The position numbers were made by a program, and so were the translations under genes. Source: an uncultured Oscillospiraceae bacterium (lineage in GTDB: Bacteria > Bacillota > Clostridia > Oscillospirales > Oscillospiraceae). Taken from it: a DNA stretch of 64,000 nt. The stretch is taken from positions 213,767-277,766 of the forward strand of contig CANQVO010000001.1 of the NCBI GenBank assembly GCA_947627325.1. The letters are read 5' to 3'. Positions 1 through 7,010 of the stretch are shown one piece after another. The first letter of the stretch is position 1. Each line of letters begins with the position of its first letter. The notes under the pieces are model-generated. The model was given only the letters and a program-made list of their open reading frames with translations, had not been told where the DNA came from and ran no database searches.

Positions 1-1819
1 CCTTGGAGGGGTCCAGCTTGGTCTGCTCGGCGCCGTCGGAGGGACGGACGACCCAGATCCCGTTGGGGCCCCAGCAGTATATCTTGCCGTTGGCGTAGCG
101 GTTGCAATAAGCATTGGTACTGCTGGTCATGAGCGCCATATCCCCAGTCCCATAGTCGTACTTTTTCAGCCAAGAACCATCTATCGCGTAAATATCCGCG
201 CCGCTTTGGAACACCGCATAATAAGACCTGCCAAGGCCTGCAATTACGGTATTTTCCGCAACATCAAAGATATAATCCGCATAATCGTAGGTCACATAAG
301 AGCCATAAGCCTTGATTACAAAAGTCCCATCGCTGAGGGCACACTGAATACTTCTCGGAGAAATGGAATTGAAATAACCAATATAAACGTTGGAGGATAT
401 GTCCGCAAAATAGCTCAGATCCCCATTTTCCAGGGTGAAGAGGCCCTTGCAGCCCTTGTCGCTGTTGGGCAGGGTCCACCCCCCGTTGTCGTCATTCTTG
501 ATGGAGGCAAACTCGCCCCACACCAGCAGACGGCCCGCCACGTCGTCCCAAAAGACCTGCTTGACAGTCAGGTCCTGGTAGGTGACGGTGGATGGGACCT
601 CGGGCTCGGGCTCCTGGGTAAGATCCTCCTCCGTCTCATCCTCGGGGGGCTCCGATCCGGGCTCCGTTTCCTGGGTGAGATCCTCCTCGTCCGCGGGGGG
701 CTCGGCCGCCTCCGCGGCGGGAGGGTCGCCCTCCTCCTCCAGGGCGGAGAGGCTGGCGGCCTGGGGCTCCACGGGCACCTCGACGGTGGCCCGGCTCACG
801 TCCAGCAGGGTGGTGGTCTTGCCGGTGGCGGGGTCCAGGGAGACGATCTGATCGCTCTTGGCGTTGTAGAAGATGAGGTTGCTGTCGTCATCCATGGTCA
901 TCATCAGGTCAGTGTCGGAGATCTCCACGTTCTTCACCAGCGTCTCCGCCACGTAGGGCTTGGCGGGCTCGGGCGTGGCGGTGGGCATGGGCGTGGGCTT
1001 GGAGGTGGGCTCGGAGGAGGCGTTGGAGCCGGTCGAGGTCGAGGGCTTTTGGGAGGGCTCCGGGGTGGCGGTGGTCTTGGGGACCTCGATGGTCTTCTTG
1101 GGAAGCTCGGAGGGCTCGGGGGTGCTCTCGGTGGCGATCACCTTGTTGTCGTTGCCGTACTGGAAGGCCCGCCAGAGCATGGCCGCCGCCTCACTGCGGG
1201 TGATGGTGGCCTGGCCCCGGAAGGTGCCGTCCAGATAGCCGCTGATGATGCCGTTTTCCACCGCCAGGGCCACATAGGGCTGGGCGGCGGCGGAGATGCC
1301 GTCCACGTCGGAGAACATGGTCTGGAGGATGCTCAGATCGGCCAGGCGGGTGTCATAGCCCTTCAGCTTGACCACCGCCACGGCGATGTCCTCCCGCAGA
1401 GCGCCGTCCTTGGGGTGGAAGCTGGTGCCGCCCCAGCTGTCCTGGTAGGCGGTCATGTAGGGCTTGGCCGTCTCGATAAAGGGGCTGGCCCAGTAGGTCA
1501 CGTCCACGTCGGTATAGCTGCTGTACGCCACCGGGGCGGCGGTGAGCCCGGCGGCCACCACCATGATCTTGGCAAACTCCTCCCGGGTCACGATCTTATC
1601 GGGGTAGTACTTTCCGTCGGGGTAGCCGTTGATGGCGCCCCGCTCCACCAGTTCGCCCACGTACTGGAACGCCCAGTGGTCGGGGGGCACGTCGCTGAAG
1701 CTCTGGGCATAGGTCTTTTCGTTGGGGTTCAGCTCCGCCCCGTATTCCACGGCCAGGGCGGGGGCGGCCAGGCCCAATATCAGGGCCAGGGCGCACAGCA
1801 GAGATAGTAGTTTTTTCAT
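1..1819 (-). CDS. SLH-domain surface protein with a C-terminal propeller-like region (3' end outside window)
   Basis: The gene starts at ATG 1819 (SD AAGGAAGGGAG, about 10 nt upstream) and is still open at base 1, so at least 606 codons are present. Residues 1-23 form a signal peptide ending ALA. Two or three S-layer-homology repeats follow (motifs such as FSDVPPDHWAF and a later TITRSEAAAMLWRAF), which should anchor the protein non-covalently to the cell wall. A Thr/Pro/Ser linker then leads to an acidic stretch with repeated EEDLTQE units. The remainder (YYAVFQSGADIYAIDGSW and similar) looks like beta-propeller strands. The ligand or function of that part is unknown. It is 50 bp downstream of the lipoprotein gene on the same strand. 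Confidence 0.8.
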   Translation of the reverse strand, partial: MKKLLSLLCALALILGLAAPALAVEYGAELNPNEKTYAQSFSDVPPDHWAFQYVGELVERGAINGYPDGKYYPDKIVTREEFAKIMVVAAGLTAAPVAYSSYTDVDVTYWASPFIETAKPYMTAYQDSWGGTSFHPKDGALREDIAVAVVKLKGYDTRLADLSILQTMFSDVDGISAAAQPYVALAVENGIISGYLDGTFRGQATITRSEAAAMLWRAFQYGNDNKVIATESTPEPSELPKKTIEVPKTTATPEPSQKPSTSTGSNASSEPTSKPTPMPTATPEPAKPYVAETLVKNVEISDTDLMMTMDDDSNLIFYNAKSDQIVSLDPATGKTTTLLDVSRATVEVPVEPQAASLSALEEEGDPPAAEAAEPPADEEDLTQETEPGSEPPEDETEEDLTQEPEPEVPSTVTYQDLTVKQVFWDDVAGRLLVWGEFASIKNDDNGGWTLPNSDKGCKGLFTLENGDLSYFADISSNVYIGYFNSISPRSIQCALSDGTFVIKAYGSYVTYDYADYIFDVAENTVIAGLGRSYYAVFQSGADIYAIDGSWLKKYDYGTGDMALMTSSTNAYCNRYANGKIYCWGPNGIWVVRPSDGAEQTKLDPSK

Positions 1820-1869
1820 GGTTTGATCTCCCTTCCTTTTCATATATCCTGGTTTCCAGGTCGAACGAC

Positions 1870-2793
1870 TTAAAAGTCCAACAGGTTGTCATAGCTGGAG
1901 AACATCGCGTCCCCAAGGGACATACCCAGCACATCCTCCGAGCAGGGGGTGTACGGGCAGTCGACCGCGTCGATCCTGGTTGGAAGAAACACGGAGAACA
2001 TCGCCTCCTGCGGCGAGACGTAAGTGTTTTCCGACCAGGTCCACTTGTTCTTCAAAACGTACTGCCCGTCCTCGGTCACATACCGCCCCACGTCATACAT
2101 AAAGCGGAAGTACGCCACCATTCCATCGGGCACGGAGGGCTCCGCCTCGACAGGGCCGCCGTATTCCTCCTCGTACCTGGCGTAGAGCTCCTCCAGCTCC
2201 GCCTGGGTATACTCCAGGGCGATGCGCTCGGTGGCGTCGTCATCCACAGACCGGATCGACACCATGCGGATATAGGGGTCGGAGGAATAGGGGTATGCGG
2301 CGATCTGGTAGTACGCGCCCGGCTCGTCCGCATAGGAGATCCGCGCGGCCAATGCCTCACCGGCGTACTCCTTTACGGCGTGGACCCGGTATTCCCGCCC
2401 GTCTATGGTCTCTTCGTCGATCGTCAGCGGCATATCATTGTCCTCCCAAAACCAGGGGCTGTACAGATATTCCGCCAACCTGAACTCCGCTTCCTCTTTC
2501 TTCAGCGCCGCGCCGGGCACATCCAGGAACTGGAAGTTCACCCCTGACCCGCTCTCATCGTAGTCGCTGTACTTCCGCTCCATGGGGGTCGGCGTCGGGG
2601 CCGGGGTCGGGGGCGGGGTCGGGGGCGGGGTCGGCGCCGGGGTCGGCGCCGGGGTCGGGGCGGATGCGGAGGCGGCCACCGCCGGCGGGACAGTTGTCTC
2701 CTGGGCCTTCCCGGCGGGTCGGCCGCCGCAGGCGGCAAGGCACAAGAGCGCCCCCGCCAGGGCCGCGCCGCATATCAACGATCTCTTTTTCAT
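1870..2793 (-). CDS. Putative lipoprotein of unknown function with a Pro/Thr-rich linker
   Basis: 307 aa. The N-terminus MKKRSLICGAALAGALLCLAACGG is a typical lipoprotein signal with the lipobox LAAC, so the mature protein should be tethered to the outer face of the membrane. Residues of about 45-70 are a low-complexity (TPAPTPAP)-type linker encoded by a 12-bp tandem repeat. The globular remainder has no domain I recognise. SD AAGGAGGGCGCCT precedes ATG 2793. It may be co-transcribed with the SLH gene downstream. It was read for frame and signal only; the function is unknown. Confidence 0.75.
   Translation of the reverse strand: MKKRSLICGAALAGALLCLAACGGRPAGKAQETTVPPAVAASASAPTPAPTPAPTPPPTPPPTPAPTPTPMERKYSDYDESGSGVNFQFLDVPGAALKKEEAEFRLAEYLYSPWFWEDNDMPLTIDEETIDGREYRVHAVKEYAGEALAARISYADEPGAYYQIAAYPYSSDPYIRMVSIRSVDDDATERIALEYTQAELEELYARYEEEYGGPVEAEPSVPDGMVAYFRFMYDVGRYVTEDGQYVLKNKWTWSENTYVSPQEAMFSVFLPTRIDAVDCPYTPCSEDVLGMSLGDAMFSSYDNLLDF
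2587..2661. repeat. GC-rich 12-bp minisatellite inside the lipoprotein gene
   Basis: Degenerate 12-bp units (GGGTCGGCGCCG and GGGTCGGGGGCG variants on the + strand) encode the Pro-Thr-Pro-Ala/Pro linker of the lipoprotein. The unit length is a multiple of three, so copy-number change would lengthen or shorten the linker without breaking the frame. Confidence 0.7.
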
Positions 2794-2886
2794 AGGCGCC
2801 CTCCTTATGGCAGATCGGATCTCCCTCGTCGGCCCGGGCTATTCCAGCACTTCGCCTCCATTTTAACGGCAGTTTACCAGGAATTG

Positions 2887-2903
2887 GTTAGCCGGCGGCT
2901 AAC
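2887..2903. promoter_or_regulatory. Palindrome GTTAGCC-N3-GGCTAAC
   Basis: Perfect 7-bp arms around a GGC spacer, about 95 bp upstream of the lipoprotein start. The same arms with a different spacer (ACC) recur at 6490-6506 beside the XRE gene. It may be an operator or a terminator stem; here it has no T-run directly after the arms. Function is inferred only from symmetry and recurrence. Confidence 0.4.
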
Positions 2904-2997
2904 TCTCTCGTTTTTTCGCCACAGGGCCCCCCGCCCCGGGGCCGTCCGGCCAGGCCAAAGCCCCCGCCGGGCCGGTGCGGCGGCGGTACAGGCATAC

Positions 2998-3036
2998 AAA
3001 AGCAAGACAGGAGAGGCGTTCTCCTGTCTTGCTTTT
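2998..3036 (-). terminator. Rho-independent terminator of the AAA+ operon
   Basis: A 14-bp perfect stem (AGCAAGACAGGAGA and its complement, 3001-3014 with 3020-3033) with a 5-nt loop and T/A runs on both sides. It lies directly after the stop codon of the last operon gene (3045), so it most likely ends the minus-strand operon; it could work in both directions. Confidence 0.85.
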
Positions 3037-3044
3037 TTCAGCGG

Positions 3045-4073
3045 TCAGTCGCAGAGGTCCGGGTCGTAAAAGCGGGGGTCGCCGCCCGCGTCAAGGCTGG
3101 CCATCGGCTTTGTGCTTTTCGCATACTGATAGGCGTGGTTATCCCAGGGCTTGTCGCTGAGATCCAGGTCCACAAAGGTGCCGTTCTCCACCATTGGGCC
3201 CAGGGCCTGGATGACAAACAGCTGGCCCCATCCACTGCGGCCGTTTCGATCGACCAGGCCGAAAGGCTGCAGCGCTTTGAGCCGCACGATATCATCAGCC
3301 GACATGGGCGCCTTGTCCTTCATCGCCTCTTTGACAGCCTCCCCCAGCCGCTCAAAGGCGGCCTTGCCGAGGTAGACCCGAGCGCTGTCCAGTTCCTCGA
3401 GCACCTGTTTCCCCTTGGCGCGGTCCCGCTTTACCTCCGGGTCGCCACGGATGGCGTCCATCGCGACCTCCAAAAATTTTTTCGGGTAGAGCTGGTCTAA
3501 TTTCTTTTTGATAAGCGCGCATTCCGTGCGTAAGGTGTGCTCGTTGGAGACGATCTCGCCGCTCTGCACAAGTTTTTCCAGCTCCTGGTCGTAGTAGTAC
3601 TCCCGGGCCCTCAGACCGCTTCCGCAGTACGGGCTCACAGGCAGTCCACTGGCCACGGTCTCACGGAGGGCCTGGGCCTCTGAGCGGTGAAGGTACGGCC
3701 CTACCACCAGGAAAAATACGCCTCTGACCAAGCCCAGCGTGAAAATGGAGAGCACGCTCTTGGTGGCGTACAGCGGATCGACGCCCGCATTGCCCGCTTT
3801 GTAATAGCTGTCCCCCACAAGGATATCCCGGATGCAATCCAGGATGCACAGCGCCCACAGGATCCTCAGCAAGGGCAGAAACCCGGCGCCAAAGGGGCTG
3901 GAGCCAGAGATGAGGAAGCACGCCACAAAAAAGATCGTCACCGCGGAGTTGACCTGGGGGTGAAAGAACAGGTTCCGGACAGCGGAGGCGGTCCCGTGCA
4001 AAATAGCGGAGATGAGCTTTTTGAGCACAAAGAACGCCACGATGGCAATAATAATGTATACCAAAAGTATCAC
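3045..4073 (-). CDS. Membrane protein of unknown function, last gene of the AAA+ operon
   Basis: 342 aa from a GTG start that overlaps the previous stop (GTGA), implying translational coupling. There is a TM helix at about residues 2-22 and hydrophobic segments at about 45-62 and 66-85, with another at about 110-128. The C-terminal 200 residues are soluble and mixed-charge, and end GGDPRFYDPDLCD. I see no catalytic motif and recognise no family. Its place in an operon with an AAA+ ATPase and a small TM protein suggests a membrane complex worked on or remodelled by the ATPase; this is inference. Confidence 0.75.
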   Translation of the reverse strand: MILLVYIIIAIVAFFVLKKLISAILHGTASAVRNLFFHPQVNSAVTIFFVACFLISGSSPFGAGFLPLLRILWALCILDCIRDILVGDSYYKAGNAGVDPLYATKSVLSIFTLGLVRGVFFLVVGPYLHRSEAQALRETVASGLPVSPYCGSGLRAREYYYDQELEKLVQSGEIVSNEHTLRTECALIKKKLDQLYPKKFLEVAMDAIRGDPEVKRDRAKGKQVLEELDSARVYLGKAAFERLGEAVKEAMKDKAPMSADDIVRLKALQPFGLVDRNGRSGWGQLFVIQALGPMVENGTFVDLDLSDKPWDNHAYQYAKSTKPMASLDAGGDPRFYDPDLCD

Positions 4074-4489
4074 TCCACAGCGTATTTGATTTCTCCCGCG
4101 GTGTTCAGCTCCTCCAGCGTCTCCAAAGTGAATCGGGCCGCCGGAATGTCACAGGCCGCGTCCGCCTTTTGCCACTTTTCAGCGGCGTCCAAAAAGAAGA
4201 GGCAGAAAGACAGGGTCACCATGTTCTGCTTGCCCGCGGACATGGCGAGCTTGATCTCCCCTCCCACATAGCGCATATCCTGCTCCGCCACGATCCGATC
4301 CTTGAGCGCGTCTACTGTGCCGATGACAACGTCGGCCCACTCCTCGGCGGACATCCTTCCGGCGATCTTCCCGCGGATGGCGCCTTGGGCCGCGTCCACG
4401 GCAATTCCGCCGGCCTCCTCAACGATCGGCGCCACCGTGGCCTTCAGCGCGCTTTTTGCCAACGCGGCCAGCGCCCCTGTCACAAGCAT
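4070..4489 (-). CDS. Conserved-looking small protein of the AAA+ operon, function unknown
   Basis: 139 aa. ATG 4489 is chosen over an in-frame start 24 nt upstream because the SD GAGGAGGGG sits 6 nt before it. The first 50 residues are Ala/Gly/Val-rich and probably amphipathic (LVTGALAALAKSALKA), followed by a helical acidic region with FCLFFLDAAEKW near residue 100. There is no signal peptide and no known domain. Its stop overlaps the GTG start of the next gene. It could be a membrane-associated adaptor or substrate of the ATPase encoded two genes upstream, which is speculative. Confidence 0.7.
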   Translation of the reverse strand: MLVTGALAALAKSALKATVAPIVEEAGGIAVDAAQGAIRGKIAGRMSAEEWADVVIGTVDALKDRIVAEQDMRYVGGEIKLAMSAGKQNMVTLSFCLFFLDAAEKWQKADAACDIPAARFTLETLEELNTAGEIKYAVE

Positions 4490-4502
4490 ATTTGACCCCT
4501 CC

Positions 4503-4856
4503 TCACGCGCCAATGGCCAGGCTCAGTTCCTCGGTGGTGGATACCTCTGTCTCCATGGGCGCTCTGCGTACCTTGGCCAGGATCTCCGCGGGGACCTCGC
4601 TCTCGTCCACAGCTTTGGTGTAGACGACCTCCTGCCACTCCCGGGTCACCTGCTCTTTGTAGTAATATTTCGAGCGGTTCTTCAACCCCTCGGCGGTTTG
4701 GGTGATGAAGGTCCGGGTCCCCTCCGGGGCCAGGCCCAGCGCCTCCTTGATCTTATTGGCGGCCTTCTTGATCCATCCGATGATGTTCTGCCAAAAGGCG
4801 ACCAGGCCGGTAATGAGGGCGGCGGTCAGCCCAAAAATAATCGTAAGAGCAATCAT
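4503..4856 (-). CDS. Small single-pass membrane protein of the AAA+ operon
   Basis: 117 aa. One N-terminal TM helix (about residues 2-22, IALTIIFGLTAALITGLVAF) is followed by a basic amphipathic stretch (WIKKAANKIKEAL) and a soluble tail with aromatic residues (SKYYYKEQVTREW) and an acidic end. Its ATG overlaps the stop of the ATPase gene (ATGA), so the two are likely made in fixed ratio. The topology fits a membrane anchor or docking partner for the ATPase. I do not recognise the family. Confidence 0.75.
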   Translation of the reverse strand: MIALTIIFGLTAALITGLVAFWQNIIGWIKKAANKIKEALGLAPEGTRTFITQTAEGLKNRSKYYYKEQVTREWQEVVYTKAVDESEVPAEILAKVRRAPMETEVSTTEELSLAIGA

Positions 4857-5824
4857 TTTGACACATCTCCTCTTAATTGTTTTTTGACATATTCTTCACT
4901 GACGGTGCGCCTGGAGGTCAGCGTGCCCAACTCGCTGTTCTCCTCCTTGCTGGCCACGATCCGCTGGATGGCCTGCTCAAAATAGGCGTGGCGGACAAGG
5001 CCCTCCCCCAGCCGCGCCGCCCGCAGCGCGGCGTTCAACACAGCGGTGGAAATATCCGACCCCGAGATGCCCGGGTATTGGGCGCTCAATCTCGGAATAT
5101 CCACGTCGGTGGGCATTTGCGGGGGGATGTACCTGCGCCACAGCTTGGCCCGGTTTTCCTCGTCAGGCAGTTCAAATTTCACATGGGAGCGTATCCTGCG
5201 CAGGAACGCCGGGTCATAGTTGGCGATAAAGTTCGACGCGAACAAAACCAGGTCGTCATATTCGCTGAGCAGTAGGAGCAGGACGGACCGGGTCTGATTT
5301 ACACTGACGTCGGTGGAGTTGCTCATGTTCGTGACCCGCCGGCTCAGCAGGGCGTCAGCCTCATCAAAAAACAGGATCGACCGGGTCCTTTTCGCGCAGT
5401 CGAACATGGACACAAGGTTCTTGGCCGTCTCCCCCACATACTTGGACTCTATCTGGGAGTAGTCCACGCAGAGGATCTTTCGGCCCAGCTGGCCGGCAAT
5501 GGCGTGGGCCGCCATGCTTTTCCCCGTGCCGGAAGGGCCGTAGAGGTTTATCCCGCCCTGCCGCTGTTTTCTGTGGGTGTTCTCCAGCCCCCACTGCCCA
5601 AACAACAGTTCCCGCTTTTCGTAGAGCGCAAGCGCGTCTTGGATGGCGTCGTAGGTGGCGGGGGGAAGGATCATCTCCTCAAAGCTGTATTGCGGCTCCA
5701 CCGCTGGAAAGGGACAGGCCTCCGCCGGCGCTTCCACGGGCGCGGGCCGCGCGGGAGCCGTATCCTTCTCCGCGGCGGGTCCCTGGCCCTCGGCAGAAGA
5801 GGTAATTCGTCTCCCAAGGGGCAT
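4853..5824 (-). CDS. AAA+ ATPase, FtsH/katanin-like single-ring type
   Basis: 323 aa, start ATG 5824 with SD GGAGGTGAT. Residues 1-45 are Ala/Pro-rich and probably disordered. The AAA+ core carries Walker A GPSGTGKS (96-103), the pore-loop region SKYVGETAKN, Walker B LFFDEADAL (141-149), a sensor-1 Asn in FASNFI (N188) and Arg fingers in DPAFLRRIR (R199/R200/R202). A small C-terminal helical lid (SGSDISTAVLNAALRAA) follows. No protease domain is present, so it should act as an unfoldase or remodelling motor on a partner. Neighbours are tightly coupled membrane proteins. The specific substrate is unknown. Confidence 0.9.
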   Translation of the reverse strand: MPLGRRITSSAEGQGPAAEKDTAPARPAPVEAPAEACPFPAVEPQYSFEEMILPPATYDAIQDALALYEKRELLFGQWGLENTHRKQRQGGINLYGPSGTGKSMAAHAIAGQLGRKILCVDYSQIESKYVGETAKNLVSMFDCAKRTRSILFFDEADALLSRRVTNMSNSTDVSVNQTRSVLLLLLSEYDDLVLFASNFIANYDPAFLRRIRSHVKFELPDEENRAKLWRRYIPPQMPTDVDIPRLSAQYPGISGSDISTAVLNAALRAARLGEGLVRHAYFEQAIQRIVASKEENSELGTLTSRRTVSEEYVKKQLRGDVSK

Positions 5825-5854
5825 GGTATCACCTCCGTTCTTCCCCGCGCGCTG

Positions 5855-6013
5855 TTACCTCTCCTCCCACCTTGGGCTATGCTTTCCGTTGGGGGCGCTG
5901 GGGCATTTTCCGGGGATCGTGGGCGTAAAAGCCGGTTTCCGCCCGCTGGCGGTCGTCTGTTGGCTCCCCCGCTTCCCGCAGAATTGACAGACCGCGACCC
6001 AAGATGTGGCCAT
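5855..6013 (-). CDS. Small CxxC zinc-finger-like protein, first gene of the AAA+ operon
   Basis: 52 aa, found by reading the gap upstream of the ATPase. ATG 6013 has the SD AGGGAGGAG 6 nt before it, and TAA 5855-5857 lies 30 bp before the ATPase start. The protein contains CQFCGK (C9, C12), then PGKCPSAPNGKH with one Cys and one His, a spacing suited to binding one zinc ion (CxxC...C...H). It ends SPRWEER. I recall similar short proteins in Clostridia but cannot name a function. Good SD, intact frame and operon position make it a real gene. Confidence 0.7.
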   Translation of the reverse strand: MATSWVAVCQFCGKRGSQQTTASGRKPAFTPTIPGKCPSAPNGKHSPRWEER

Positions 6014-6046
6014 GTGAAACTCCTCCCTTTCTCGTCTTAATATATT

Positions 6047-6067
6047 AGATAACGTTTATCGTTATCT
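6047..6067. promoter_or_regulatory. Operator-like palindrome between the AAA+ operon and the XRE gene
   Basis: Perfect inverted repeat AGATAACG-TTTAT-CGTTATCT in the AT-rich divergent spacer. It lies 34 bp before the start of the 52-aa gene, next to the probable -10 TATATT for the minus strand, and 64 bp before the XRE gene. A palindrome between a phage-type repressor gene and a divergent operon is the normal arrangement for autoregulated XRE control. Confidence 0.6.
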
Positions 6068-6130
6068 TTCGACATATTCTACCACACCTTTTTTCCATTT
6101 ACAATAGCAAATTGGAGGTGCTATACGATA

Positions 6131-6469
6131 ATGGAGAAAAAACAGCTTGTGGAAATTGGCCGCCGTCTGCGCCAGCGGCGGAGCGAGCTGGGTCTGACCC
6201 GGGAGAAAATGTCCGAGCTGGCCGATATCGGCGCGGGTTACTATGGTCAGCTGGAGGTGGGCACCTCTCAGATGTCGGTGGACACCCTTTTGAAGCTGTC
6301 GGGGGCCATGCACCTGCCCATGGAATACATCCTGCTGGGCGAGGGCTGGGAGCCCGGGGATCCCGACCCGGTCATCGACCTTTTACGGCACTGCACCCCC
6401 AGGGAGTTGAAGCTGGCCCAGGAGGTCCTGACGCTCTTTTTGGCGAAACAGGACCCTATGGGATCTTAA
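6131..6469 (+). CDS. XRE-family transcriptional regulator
   Basis: 112 aa, SD TTGGAGGTG before ATG 6131. The N-terminal half is a Cro/CI-type helix-turn-helix (IGRRLRQRRSELGLTREKMSELADIGAGYYGQLEVG, given here only as its span 9-43). The C-terminal tail ends in a helix (PRELKLAQEVLTLFL) usual in small Clostridial repressors and probably used for dimerisation. It is divergent from the AAA+ operon across the palindrome at 6047-6067 and is the obvious candidate regulator of that operon. Confidence 0.85.
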   Translation: MEKKQLVEIGRRLRQRRSELGLTREKMSELADIGAGYYGQLEVGTSQMSVDTLLKLSGAMHLPMEYILLGEGWEPGDPDPVIDLLRHCTPRELKLAQEVLTLFLAKQDPMGS

Positions 6470-6483
6470 CACGGGAAAAAAGC

Positions 6484-6512
6484 AAAAAGGTTAGCCACCG
6501 GCTAACCTTTTT
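6484..6512. terminator. Terminator-like hairpin sharing the GTTAGCC palindrome
   Basis: A 13-bp stem (AAAAAGGTTAGCC paired with GGCTAACCTTTTT) around ACC, 15 bp after the XRE stop. A and T runs flank it, so it can terminate in either direction. Its core equals the palindrome at 2887-2903, which leaves open a regulatory role. Confidence 0.65.
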
Positions 6513-6551
6513 GTGTTATAATACCGCTAGAATAGAGGCGAGGTGATGGAG

Positions 6552-6971
6552 ATGAAGACCACCGATGAACTGGTCCACGAGATCAGGGCCTCTGGCGACA
6601 TTCTGGACTATTTGGAGCGCAACAGCGCGGAGATGCAGGTGGACAGTCTGCCGGAGTATCTGAAGGGCTGGCTCGCGCGCAAAAAGCTGACCAAGGCGGA
6701 CGTGGTGCGCCGCTCCAACCTGAACCGGGCCTACGTCTACCAGATCTTCCTGGGCCGGAAGTACCCCTCCCGGGACAAGGTGATCGCCCTGGCCTTCGGC
6801 CTGGGGCTGGACGCGGAGGAGGTCCAGACCCTGCTGAAGCAGGCGGGCTACCGGGAGCTCTACCCCCGGGACCCCCGGGACGCGCTGTTGCTCTACGCCT
6901 TCAGCCAGGGCCAGGACATTTTGGAGGCCAACGAGCTCCTCTTCGACCACAACATCGAAGTGTTGGAATAG
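6552..6971 (+). CDS. Helix-turn-helix protein paired with the Ser/Thr kinase
   Basis: 139 aa from ATG 6552, chosen because the SD GAGGTG lies 6 nt upstream; ATG 6546 and GTG 6543 are in frame. A helix-turn-helix of XRE type occupies about residues 33-75 (LTKADVVRRSNLNRAYVYQIFLG). The tail (ALLLYAFSQGQDILEANELLFDHNI) is helical and acidic. The gene faces the protein kinase and shares a terminator with it. It could be a phosphorylation target or a regulator working with that kinase, but nothing in the sequence proves this. Confidence 0.8.
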   Translation: MKTTDELVHEIRASGDILDYLERNSAEMQVDSLPEYLKGWLARKKLTKADVVRRSNLNRAYVYQIFLGRKYPSRDKVIALAFGLGLDAEEVQTLLKQAGYRELYPRDPRDALLLYAFSQGQDILEANELLFDHNIEVLE

Positions 6972-6975
6972 AAAC

Positions 6976-7010
6976 GCCGCCGGCTCGCGCTTGAGCCGGC
7001 GGCTTTTTTT
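6976..7010. terminator. Strong terminator between the HTH gene and the kinase
   Basis: An 11-bp GC stem (GCCGCCGGCTC with GAGCCGGCGGC), loop GCGCTT and a run of seven T. It ends the + strand HTH gene. The kinase stop codon on the minus strand lies at the edge of the T-run. Confidence 0.9.

Noticed and set aside
206..1807. A + strand open frame of 533 codons opposite the SLH gene
   Set aside because: The translation is Gly/Leu/Val low complexity; the minus strand has a signal peptide and SLH repeats.
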